This document shows positions 1 to 6,730 of a stretch of 7,393 bases of DNA, piece after piece. Both the position numbers and the translations under genes were made by a program. How positions within the stretch are numbered: position 1 is the stretch's first letter; each line of letters begins with the position of its first letter. The notes below the pieces were generated by a model. It worked only from the letters and a program-made list of their open reading frames with translations. It ran no database searches and was not told the DNA's origin. Origin of the DNA: Clostridia bacterium (GTDB taxonomy: Bacteria > Bacillota > Clostridia > Oscillospirales > QAKW01); the NCBI GenBank assembly GCA_017442025.1, contig JAFSBD010000137.1, forward strand, positions 1-7,393, read 5' to 3'.

Positions 1-92
1 ATAGTGATATTATTTGTAATCTTAAAAGCTGTGGGGTTAATTTTAAACTCCCCGATTCCAAAACCGGGAAAGGAAACGGTATTAAAATCCAT
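1..92 (-). CDS. lgt: Prolipoprotein diacylglyceryl transferase, N-terminal fragment (cut by window edge)
   Basis: Lgt is the membrane enzyme that moves diacylglycerol from phosphatidylglycerol onto the lipobox cysteine of prolipoproteins, the first step of lipoprotein maturation. Only the first 30 codons are present. They read as a start followed by VSFPGFGIGEFKINPTAF, the stretch that precedes the first membrane helix in clostridial Lgt proteins. No catalytic residue is in view, so the call rests on this N-terminal signature and on context. The ATG follows the TAA of yfmH directly. A full AAGGAGG site (101-107) lies 8 bases upstream, inside the yfmH coding sequence, which fixes the start and implies co-transcription. 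At least two predicted lipoproteins in this window would be substrates. Confidence 0.8.
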   Translation of the reverse strand, partial: MDFNTVSFPGFGIGEFKINPTAFKITNNIT

Positions 93-1385
93 TTATTCTT
101 CCTCCTTGATCGGTTGAATGACAGAAAGGCAACTCCGCTCTTTCGCAAACATTTTTTCTGCCCGCGCCAAAAGATCCTCGGCGGTGATCTGCTGCAGGGC
201 ATCAATGGCATCAAAGGTCTCCGCGCCGTTGAGATTGTTGGCTACCAAGCGGTTGGCCATGCCGTAAGATTGCTCAGCATCCATAATGATGGACCCATAT
301 AATCCATTGCGGATGGCGCGGAAACGATCTTTATCGATTCCCTTCTCCTTGAGAAGCGCAATATGAGCAAAGGCACATTCTTCCACCTTTTTCGGATCAT
401 TACTCTCACCGTTGATGACGCAAAAGGAGAAATAATCCGAAAGATCATACCAGCAATCGAATTCTCCGTTGATCAGCCCCGCTTCATAAAGTTCCTTATA
501 AAATGAAGAAGATTTTCCGAAAAGATATTCCAGCAAAATCTCCACTTCCATCTCTTTCTTGGAAAGGGCAAATCCTTTCACATCGGTCTCGTTATCCTTA
601 AATCCAATATGAAAAATGGGCTTGGAGACCAGCATTGCTTTTTCAACATACCGCTCCCCCGACTCCAAGGGTTCCTCGATGGGCATTTTGCCAAACTCCA
701 GGTCGGCAACATCGCCGAAATAACGATCCAGCGCTACCAGAACCGTTTCTTTTTCAACATCACCGACAACCGCCATCACCAGGTTTTTGGGGTGATAAAA
801 GGTGCGATAGCAATCCATCAGGATCTCAGGGGTAAGGGAATAAATATCCTCTACCGTTCCTGCGATATCCCGTCGAATGGGGTGGTTTTGATATAACCCC
901 TGCACCATGGTGAAATACCCCTGCCAGCCGGGCTCATCCTCATACATTTTGATTTCCTGGGCAATAATGCCCTTCTCTTTTTCTACATTCTCATTCGTGA
1001 GATAAGGATGGGTCACAAAAGAGAGCAAAACGTCCAGATTTTCTTCAAACCGATCGGTACAGATAAAATAATAAGCCGTTTTATCATTAGAGGTATAAGC
1101 ATTGGCTTTTGCGCCGGTCTTGGCATAAAAATCAAAGGCATTCCCTTGTTCCCCTTCAAAAAGCTTATGCTCCAGGAAATGGGCCGTTCCGTTGGGAACG
1201 GTAACCTGCCGACCGTCCTGCGTGGAGAAAGTATAGTTAATGGAACCGAATTTGGCCGCAATCATAGCCGCCTTCTTCGCATTCCCTTGCTTATGCATAA
1301 AATAAACCGTCAGCCCGCTGGGATGGGTGATTTTTTCATATTCTGCATGGATCGCTTCGCTGGCGATAATTTCCGATTGAATCAT
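93..1385 (-). CDS. yfmH: M16B zinc metallopeptidase subunit, YfmH/YmfH type (catalytic partner)
   Basis: This is a 430-residue M16 (pitrilysin/insulinase family) protein, predicted cytoplasmic since no signal peptide is seen. The inverted zinc motif HFLEH is at residues 69-73. The downstream glutamates E144 and E151 have the 7-residue spacing expected for the distal zinc-site glutamates. The second half keeps the M16 fold, but the usual Arg...Tyr substrate-binding pair is missing: around residues 295-307 the sequence is FYKELYEAGL, with Tyr where Arg is expected. This pattern marks the zinc-bearing half of an M16B heterodimer. The B. subtilis homologue is ymfH; current automatic annotation calls this family 'EF-P 5-aminopentanol modification-associated protein YfmH'. 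The true substrate is not evident from the sequence. The start codon overlaps the yfmF stop (ATGA). Its own ribosome site is poor (GGAG 1 base, or GGGAG 13 bases, upstream), so translation is probably coupled to yfmF. Confidence 0.9.
   Translation of the reverse strand: MIQSEIIASEAIHAEYEKITHPSGLTVYFMHKQGNAKKAAMIAAKFGSINYTFSTQDGRQVTVPNGTAHFLEHKLFEGEQGNAFDFYAKTGAKANAYTSNDKTAYYFICTDRFEENLDVLLSFVTHPYLTNENVEKEKGIIAQEIKMYEDEPGWQGYFTMVQGLYQNHPIRRDIAGTVEDIYSLTPEILMDCYRTFYHPKNLVMAVVGDVEKETVLVALDRYFGDVADLEFGKMPIEEPLESGERYVEKAMLVSKPIFHIGFKDNETDVKGFALSKKEMEVEILLEYLFGKSSSFYKELYEAGLINGEFDCWYDLSDYFSFCVINGESNDPKKVEECAFAHIALLKEKGIDKDRFRAIRNGLYGSIIMDAEQSYGMANRLVANNLNGAETFDAIDALQQITAEDLLARAEKMFAKERSCLSVIQPIKEEE
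101..107 (-). promoter_or_regulatory. Shine-Dalgarno of lgt embedded in the yfmH 3' end
   Basis: The minus strand reads AAGGAGG, a full-length anti-16S match, 8 bases before the lgt ATG. It lies within the codons for the final Lys-Glu-Glu residues of YfmH, so ribosomes finishing YfmH pass over the lgt initiation site. This favours the ATG at 90-92 as the lgt start. Confidence 0.8.
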
Positions 1386-2644
1386 TCTCCGTTTTGGACT
1401 CCCTTCAAAAAGTAAACCGTATCCAATTGGATCTCCTTGGCGACCGCAATCAAATCTTCACGGCTCACCGCTTCAATTTCTTTGATCTCTTGCTCGATGG
1501 TCTTCATCTCTCCCCGCAATGTGGAGGAAATTATAGAGGCGGCCAAAGCACTCTCACTGTCGAGCATTCCTCGCACACTATCAATAAGATAACTTTTGGC
1601 GCTTTGAAATTCGTCATCGGTAAAATCACCGATCGCCACAGCCTTCAGCTGCGCCTCGATTTCGGCCCGAGCCTGCTCATATTTTTCGCTCTCCACACCG
1701 CTTGCAACAAACATGACGTTCTTAAAACGGTCCATGGCAGAGGAGCAATAATAGCAAAGGGAAAGCCTTTCCCGAACATTCATGAAAAGCTTGGAGTTGG
1801 CACTTCCGCCGTAAAGAACATTAAACAAACGGCAAGCCGCGCCGTTCTTCTGCGCCTCCGGCCCCAATCGGAATCCGAGATTCAATTTGCTCTGATTGAG
1901 CTTCATCGGATCAATGATTTCCTGCACCTTGGGAGGGGCATCCCGAAGAATCGCCTCGGGAACGGAAGATGCGCGCTCCGCAAAGCCATCGGCAAGGGAA
2001 TTTAGGAAATCTCCTTCTTCTTTGCCCACATAGGTGATAACGATCTGCGCATTGTTCACCATATTTTGAAAGAAACGATACAGCGTTTGGCGATTAAATG
2101 TTTTGAGCGTTTCCAAATCGCCTAACTCGCAAACGCCGAAAGGCTCATCGGCACACATCAGCGCCTTGCACTGTTCCAACGCATAAAGTCTCTTATCATT
2201 AAAGAGCCCTGTAATCTTATCAGCAAGATTTTGCTTTTCCTGAGCCACATATTCTTCAAAAAAGCCATCCTTGTCCACCAAAGGCCGAAAGATAATCTCT
2301 TGCAAAAGAGTCAGGATCGCCGCGCGGATATCCTCGCCATCGATGGCGCACTCGTTATCCAAAAAACGAGTGGCAAAGGTAAGGATCTCCATCTCCCCTG
2401 CTTTACCTGCGTTTATCGAGAAGGATGCACCGTAGTTTTCTGCAAGGTAACGGCTGATCACATCCATACTCGGAAAATTTTCACTTCCGCGGCTCAAGAC
2501 CCCTGCCAGCAACGACATTCCTGTTGCATTTTCAGCAGAAAGAGGCAATATAAAATCCAGCGAAATGTAACTGCTTCTGAAATGGTCGATCATCCCGTAA
2601 TTACAGATCACACCCGCCTTTGGTTTTTCCTGAATAAACTTCAT
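1382..2644 (-). CDS. yfmF: M16B peptidase-like subunit without zinc motif, YfmF/YmfF type
   Basis: This 420-residue protein has the two-domain M16 layout but no HxxEH. The place where the motif would fall reads LLAGVLSRGSENFPSMD (residues 45-61), so it cannot bind zinc in the usual way. It does keep the C-terminal M16 substrate-binding signature: LFMNVRERLSLCYY (286-299) supplies Arg291 and Tyr298 with the standard 7-residue spacing. It is therefore the natural partner of the adjacent zinc-bearing subunit. The B. subtilis counterpart is ymfF, and automatic pipelines name the family after EF-P 5-aminopentanol modification. No signal peptide or membrane segment is visible. The ATG has an AAGGAG site 6 bases upstream (2651-2656) and a plausible promoter just before that, making this the first gene of a yfmF-yfmH-lgt unit. 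Confidence 0.88.
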   Translation of the reverse strand: MKFIQEKPKAGVICNYGMIDHFRSSYISLDFILPLSAENATGMSLLAGVLSRGSENFPSMDVISRYLAENYGASFSINAGKAGEMEILTFATRFLDNECAIDGEDIRAAILTLLQEIIFRPLVDKDGFFEEYVAQEKQNLADKITGLFNDKRLYALEQCKALMCADEPFGVCELGDLETLKTFNRQTLYRFFQNMVNNAQIVITYVGKEEGDFLNSLADGFAERASSVPEAILRDAPPKVQEIIDPMKLNQSKLNLGFRLGPEAQKNGAACRLFNVLYGGSANSKLFMNVRERLSLCYYCSSAMDRFKNVMFVASGVESEKYEQARAEIEAQLKAVAIGDFTDDEFQSAKSYLIDSVRGMLDSESALAASIISSTLRGEMKTIEQEIKEIEAVSREDLIAVAKEIQLDTVYFLKGVQNGE

Positions 2645-2676
2645 GAACGGCTCCTTAAAATATATTTATAAATTAT

Positions 2677-2705
2677 ATTGTATCACTATTTATCAAAAAT
2701 GAAAA
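2677..2705 (-). promoter_or_regulatory. Putative sigma-A promoter with extended -10, for yfmF-yfmH-lgt
   Basis: On the minus strand TTTTCA (2700-2705, four of six matches to TTGACA) is followed after 17 bases by TGATACAAT. That is a TACAAT -10 (2677-2682, five of six) with an extended TGn element. The next 30 bases are very A+T-rich and lead to the yfmF Shine-Dalgarno at 2651-2656. This is the best promoter-like arrangement I find in the intergenic space. It would let the M16/lgt unit be expressed independently of the wall hydrolase upstream. No experimental support is available. Confidence 0.55.
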
Positions 2706-2726
2706 GTAAAATACAATATTTTTCAT
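2695..2726 (-). terminator. Possible weak A+T-rich terminator after the wall hydrolase gene
   Basis: On the minus strand ATGAAAA and TTTTCAT (2720-2726 and 2699-2705) can pair, with a few further inner pairs beyond one A-C mismatch. The stem is followed by a short T-run (2695-2698). The stem contains the TGA stop of the gene at 2723-2725 and overlaps the putative -35 of the next unit. The stem is nearly all A-T, so termination would be weak and read-through into yfmF is likely. Confidence 0.3.
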
Positions 2727-5557
2727 GAACAAACTGTAACAAAATAATCTTCCAGGCCCAAAACGATGTTTTTTGCGATTTTTCGAGCAACACCCTCTTG
2801 GCAAAGTCGTTCATATTCCAGCGGATTGCAGAGATAACCCGCTTCCACCAAGACCGCAGGGCAACGGGTCTGGCGGCAGACATGGAGGCTTTGTTTTCGA
2901 TAAGTACTCCCCGCTTTTTCTCCAACGCCATCCCATAAATTCTCCGCGATCTTTTGAGTAAGACCTTCTGCCAAGGGCGAAGAATAAAGGGTCAGTCCGC
3001 CCGAAACAGCATTAAAGTTTGCCGTTTGTTCGGTGGAATTATGATGAATCGAAAGAAAAATATCCGGTGCTTCGACCCGGGATTTTTCAACACGTTGCTC
3101 CAAGGTCAGCGCGGTATCCTCTGCACGTGTCATGCAAACATTTGCCCCCGCCCGAACCAACTCCTGCCGAACATATTCCGCCAGAATCAAATTCAGTTCA
3201 CTCTCTGCGGGATATTTACTCCCGCCGGGCCCGAGCGCTCCGCTATCGATTCCGCCATGGCCTGCATCCAACAGTATTTTCTTTCCGCGCAAGCCTTCTG
3301 AATGAAAGCGCAAATAAACGGTCACGCCGTCTTTATGGGGAAAAATTTCATATCCCGCCAATTTTCCACCGTTCTTGGATGAAAAGCGCAAAACACCGTA
3401 AGAATCCAAAAACTCTCTTTCCATCCCGATCTTAGCATTGTTGCACTTAATTTTCAAAGGAATATTTCTTGCCGCATCCACCTGCAATAGCAACTGATCC
3501 TCTGCCCCGTCGGGGGCAAACAACAATGGCAGGTCTCCTGAGATCTCGACTTTCTCATAATTGTAAGCCGAAGGATTATCCGCAATTATAGGCTCATCTC
3601 CCAACGCTTCGCGCTCCACCCAATAGCCGTTTTCCAAAAGTCCGCGGCTTCCTTCTATACCGATGATCCGCACCTTTGTTCCCTTGGGCAAGGGCTGATG
3701 GTCCATCTGCGAACCACCCCTGCTCCCATCAAAAAGATAAGCATTTTTTTGAAGATACTGCTCTTTGGAAAATTCGTCGGCATATAGATTCAGTTGAAGA
3801 TCTGTTTGGATTCTCATCTGCTTATTTTTTGAATCGGTAACAACATATTCAAATCCATCCAGCAACAGTTTGTCCCCTGCGGGGAAAGCAGGAACAACCC
3901 AAGAGGCCTGATAAACCCTTCCATCCCCTGTGGGTACCAACGGAATCGTCAGCGTTCCGTTGGTCAATTGCACCGACCATCCTTTTGGAGCGTTCACCGA
4001 AAAAGAGAGCAAATCACCGCTATTACGATGCACTTCACCATTCGGATAAGCTGAATCAATATTTAAAGTCTTCAACTCCGCATTTGATTGTTTGCGGGTA
4101 ACCCAAATGGATTTGCTTCCGCCATTAGAACGAACCGTTATTATATTGGAACCAACCTTTAAAGGTATGTATGCCGCATAAAATCCCTTGGGGCTGACAA
4201 CAGCAGAAATGCCGTTGACCTGTACACTCTTCCCCGGTGCGGTAACACCCGAGACCGATATGCCTGAAGCCTCCACAACCGTTCCGCTTGCAGGAGAGTT
4301 CACCATAAGGGTGCCGGCAGGTTTCAAGGTGATGGGTTTTACTACTGCCGCAACCTCTTGCGATTGCCCGCCATTATAGTATTTTCGGATCATACCGCGA
4401 AGATTCAAGGGATTATCCACCAAAACCCCGTAGCGGAAAAAGCAATGCCCGGCATACCCTTTTTTGCCCGAAGCATATTGCAGCTGACGGTAGATCAAAT
4501 CGGATTCTTTCCATCCGATCTCTTCGGTATCCACCTTATAGGCCGCAAGCCCGATATAAAGATCCACCTTTGATCGGGCGCAAACATCGCTCCACCAATC
4601 CACCAAAACACCATAGGGGGCGGCCTCATGGTCAAAGCTCCAATAGATCTGCGGGCAGATATAATCCAGCCATCCTTGTTCCACCCATTTTTTACTATCC
4701 GAATAGATGGCCGCATAAGAACTCATACCGGATGTTTTGCTCCCGCCCGCTTTGGTGCTTTCATTAGCCCAGATTCCAAAAGGGCTGATCCCAAACTGAA
4801 CATCCTCATTTAAAGATTTTATCAACTGATAAGCGGAGCGCACCAGCTCGTCTACCGAGGCGCGCCGGTAATCTGCCAGACTCATTCCCTGCCCATATAA
4901 TCGATAACTTTCCGAATCATCAAACCCCTCCATATTGTAGGGATAAAAATAATCATCAAAATGAATGCCGTCGATGTCATAGTTACGCACCAACTCTGCA
5001 ACGCCATCTAAAATCAGATTACGCGCTTCGGGAAGACCGGGGTTATAATAAAGACCGCTTTTACTTTGGATGGTATATTCCGGATGGATAACAGCCGGAT
5101 TATCGGCCGACAACTCCCTTATAACATTCTCTCCCGTCCCGATGCGATAAGGGTTGATCCATGCATGAAGAGAAATTCCTGCTTTATGGGCCTTACTGAT
5201 AAAATAGGTCAGTGGATCAAAATTCCCCGCAGGCGCAACGCCTTGTTTGCCTGATAAATATTTACTCAAAGGAAAAACATTCGACTCATAAAGGGAATCC
5301 CCTGTGGGACGCACCTGAAAAAAGATGGTATTAAGCCCCATATTACGGCAATTTTCGATAATTGCATCCATCTCCGCCTGCAACTGCTTTTTGGAAAGAC
5401 CCATCTTACCGGGAAAATCCAGATTCCCGATGCTGGAGACCCAGCACGCCCGCACTTCTTTGGGTTGCTCGGCCTCGGCCGAGCTGCAACCGATAAAAGG
5501 AAAGGCATTCAGAAAAGAAAAGGAGATCACTAAAACAATACTGATAAACTTCTTCAT
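2723..5557 (-). CDS. Exported two-domain wall hydrolase: GHL10 (DigH-like) glycoside hydrolase plus N-acetylmuramoyl-L-alanine amidase
   Basis: A 944-residue exported protein. Residues 1-23 are a Lys-led hydrophobic signal ending FIGC. Cys24 could be lipidated, although Phe at -3 is not ideal; signal peptidase I cleavage after AEA (29) is the alternative. Residues about 33-394 form a GHL10/DUF187 glycoside hydrolase-like domain with its usual landmarks: QVRPTGDSLY (81-90), HAWINPYR (131-138), DGIHFDDYFYPY (196-207) and ICPQIYW (300-306). Residues about 415-488 look like a bacterial Ig-like domain and about 600-652 like an SH3 domain. About 668-752 is beta-rich and may be AMIN-like. Residues 758-940 are an Amidase_3 domain with zinc ligands His767 (DAGHGG), Glu785 and His838 (SIHHN) and the catalytic Glu905 (PAVLVEAGY), so it appears active. 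E. coli DigH (YddW) cuts peptide-free glycan strands, the product of such amidases. The start is set by AAAGGAG (5565-5571), 7 bases before ATG; a longer TTG-started reading would begin inside the upstream terminator. The mature protein has many cysteines for an exported Firmicute protein. Confidence 0.88.
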   Translation of the reverse strand: MKKFISIVLVISFSFLNAFPFIGCSSAEAEQPKEVRACWVSSIGNLDFPGKMGLSKKQLQAEMDAIIENCRNMGLNTIFFQVRPTGDSLYESNVFPLSKYLSGKQGVAPAGNFDPLTYFISKAHKAGISLHAWINPYRIGTGENVIRELSADNPAVIHPEYTIQSKSGLYYNPGLPEARNLILDGVAELVRNYDIDGIHFDDYFYPYNMEGFDDSESYRLYGQGMSLADYRRASVDELVRSAYQLIKSLNEDVQFGISPFGIWANESTKAGGSKTSGMSSYAAIYSDSKKWVEQGWLDYICPQIYWSFDHEAAPYGVLVDWWSDVCARSKVDLYIGLAAYKVDTEEIGWKESDLIYRQLQYASGKKGYAGHCFFRYGVLVDNPLNLRGMIRKYYNGGQSQEVAAVVKPITLKPAGTLMVNSPASGTVVEASGISVSGVTAPGKSVQVNGISAVVSPKGFYAAYIPLKVGSNIITVRSNGGSKSIWVTRKQSNAELKTLNIDSAYPNGEVHRNSGDLLSFSVNAPKGWSVQLTNGTLTIPLVPTGDGRVYQASWVVPAFPAGDKLLLDGFEYVVTDSKNKQMRIQTDLQLNLYADEFSKEQYLQKNAYLFDGSRGGSQMDHQPLPKGTKVRIIGIEGSRGLLENGYWVEREALGDEPIIADNPSAYNYEKVEISGDLPLLFAPDGAEDQLLLQVDAARNIPLKIKCNNAKIGMEREFLDSYGVLRFSSKNGGKLAGYEIFPHKDGVTVYLRFHSEGLRGKKILLDAGHGGIDSGALGPGGSKYPAESELNLILAEYVRQELVRAGANVCMTRAEDTALTLEQRVEKSRVEAPDIFLSIHHNSTEQTANFNAVSGGLTLYSSPLAEGLTQKIAENLWDGVGEKAGSTYRKQSLHVCRQTRCPAVLVEAGYLCNPLEYERLCQEGVARKIAKNIVLGLEDYFVTVCS

Positions 5558-5564
5558 TTTTACG

Positions 5565-5571
5565 CTCCTTT
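5565..5571 (-). promoter_or_regulatory. Shine-Dalgarno that fixes the wall hydrolase start
   Basis: AAAGGAG on the minus strand lies 7 bases before the ATG at 5555-5557. It places the start directly at a classical MKKF signal peptide. The 14 extra in-frame codons upstream, beginning with TTG at 5597-5599, add a charged leader before the signal sequence and overlap the hairpin, so they are not part of the protein. Confidence 0.85.
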
Positions 5572-5597
5572 CATGGTCCTCATGCCTCATTTTATGC

Positions 5598-5629
5598 AAA
5601 AAGTCTTATACCGATGTATAAGACTTTTT
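5598..5629 (-). terminator. Intrinsic terminator, perfect 14-bp stem, after the lipoprotein pair
   Basis: Bases 5598-5611 and 5616-5629 are perfect inverted copies around the 4-base loop at 5612-5615. On the minus strand the stem ends in TTTTT, giving the usual hairpin plus U-tract, and it begins 5 bases after the TAA of the gene at 5635. Because the arms begin with A-runs and end with T-runs, the structure could also terminate plus-strand transcripts. Only 40 bases separate it from the next ATG. That gene therefore needs either read-through or a promoter buried in or beside the hairpin; a CATAAAAT stretch after it is the only -10-like candidate, and no good -35 accompanies it. Confidence 0.85.
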
Positions 5630-5634
5630 ATAAA

Positions 5635-6078
5635 TTATGGATTGGGTTTGGTTTCTTCTTCGGGATAATCCATATCATCATAAAGTTTCAGAAAATCCGA
5701 ATAGACGCCGTCCTTAGTATATACATAAGGTATTTGATCAAAAAAAGCAACCTCTTCGGTCAGGATCAATTTATGGTCCTTCGCTCCCTTTAAAATAATG
5801 ATCACGGGATATTCTTTAATGGGATAGGCATTCTCATAGGATGCTTTTTTTGCATCAAGATAGCGAATCTTATCGCAAAATTCTTCAATCTCTTCTCTTT
5901 CTGCAACGAGTTTTTGACAATAGTAAAAAGAGCCATCATCTTTCACATATTTCTTCTGAAACACAATAGACTCTACCTTTTCCTCCGGAATATAAAAGGT
6001 ATCCTGTCGCACCTTAAAACTACACCCGCTTAATATAAGAACAAAAACTGCGCAGAAAAGTAAGATTCTTTTTTTCAT
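5635..6078 (-). CDS. Small predicted lipoprotein, function unknown
   Basis: A 147-residue protein with a type II signal peptide: MKKR, a hydrophobic core, then the lipobox LSGC with Cys19 as the predicted lipidated residue. The mature part is about 129 residues, mixed alpha/beta in character, with many charged residues and a Glu/Pro-rich tail (EEETKPNP). The opening of the mature region (YIPEEKVESIVFQKKY, 29-44) and the following helix-like segment recall small clostridial lipoproteins grouped as DUF5301-like. That resemblance is from memory and weak. There is no catalytic motif. The ATG is preceded by AGGAG (6085-6089) at 6 bases; that site overlaps the TGA of the upstream gene, so the two lipoproteins are probably made from one message. 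A strong terminator follows immediately. The protein is expected to be anchored on the outer face of the membrane. Confidence 0.8.
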   Translation of the reverse strand: MKKRILLFCAVFVLILSGCSFKVRQDTFYIPEEKVESIVFQKKYVKDDGSFYYCQKLVAEREEIEEFCDKIRYLDAKKASYENAYPIKEYPVIIILKGAKDHKLILTEEVAFFDQIPYVYTKDGVYSDFLKLYDDMDYPEEETKPNP

Positions 6079-6088
6079 CGTAATCTCC

Positions 6089-6721
6089 TCATTCCAGCGA
6101 ACCGGTAGAAGAGGCCAATACCGCCCCGCTCACCGCATCCACTGTACAATAATATATAGACTCATTCAGCATGGAAATAAACTCGATCTCATATTGCTCC
6201 AAACCGGAAGGTGCGTTCAAAAGGATCTGCACGTAATCATAGTGAAAATCCGGATTTCCGCTAAAGGCTCTCACCGCGGCCGAGATTGCTTTTCCGCTAT
6301 CGATGGGCAGAGAACCGCCGTCAAAAGGATCCGATTCTTTTACCAACTGATAGGGCAATATTCCATCCTTGGTATAGTTTGCTTTTCCAAAGCGTTCCAC
6401 ATGCCCGGTTTTAGAATCCACTTCCGCCACGCAAATATCGGAATATTCCGCTTCACTGGCCGCAGCAGCCGAATAGTAAAGCTTGACCATTCCGTTGCTA
6501 TCACTATTCAGGATCATTTCAATCCCATAAAGGGCATAATCCTCTTTGTTTTTACTTTTAAGATAATCCTTCATTGCCTCGGCAATGGCAACCGCAGTAT
6601 TGTTGGTCTTTCCTAAACTGTTCTCGCTTTCAAAAAAATCTCCAACAAGCGGTATCGAGCAGGATGCCATCAAAAGCATGATGCCGATTATCATTAAAAC
6701 AGCAAGAAGTTTCTTTTTCAT
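6089..6721 (-). CDS. Predicted lipoprotein with PepSY-like repeats, function unknown
   Basis: A 210-residue protein. An N-terminal MKKK plus a long hydrophobic core ends in LLMASC, making Cys21 the likely lipidated residue; Met at -3 is a mild departure from the usual lipobox. The mature part seems to have two related halves, each ending in a strand-turn-strand with the PepSY-like signature: VDSKTGHV (101-108) and VDAVSGAV (194-201). The second is preceded by YEIEFISML (177-185), as in PepSY domains. PepSY domains are often found in secreted proteins and are thought to inhibit or chaperone proteases, but no such role is shown here. The gene starts 9 bases after the pseudouridine synthase stop. 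Its AAGGAG site (6727-6732) includes two bases of that TAA. It ends 10 bases before the next lipoprotein gene, so all three are likely co-transcribed. Confidence 0.8.
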   Translation of the reverse strand: MKKKLLAVLMIIGIMLLMASCSIPLVGDFFESENSLGKTNNTAVAIAEAMKDYLKSKNKEDYALYGIEMILNSDSNGMVKLYYSAAAASEAEYSDICVAEVDSKTGHVERFGKANYTKDGILPYQLVKESDPFDGGSLPIDSGKAISAAVRAFSGNPDFHYDYVQILLNAPSGLEQYEIEFISMLNESIYYCTVDAVSGAVLASSTGSLE

Positions 6722-6730
6722 ATATGCTCC

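Noticed and set aside
1394..2005. 203-codon open frame on the plus strand opposite yfmF
   Set aside because: It starts at TTG with no ribosome site, lies wholly antisense to a well-supported M16 gene, and its translation shows no recognisable domain. It is a shadow of codon use in yfmF.
2645..2722. A riboswitch or small RNA in the A+T-rich yfmF leader
   Set aside because: The stretch is only 78 bases, nearly all A and T, with no conserved riboswitch core or stable structured element. A promoter plus ribosome site explains it.
5558..5599. N-terminal extension of the wall hydrolase from TTG at 5597-5599
   Set aside because: The extension overlaps the terminator hairpin, has no ribosome site and puts a charged stretch before a standard signal peptide. 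ATG at 5557 with AAAGGAG is clearly better.
6194..6616. 140-codon plus-strand open frame opposite the PepSY-like lipoprotein gene
   Set aside because: It is antisense to a gene with signal peptide and ribosome site, and has no domain or upstream initiation signal.
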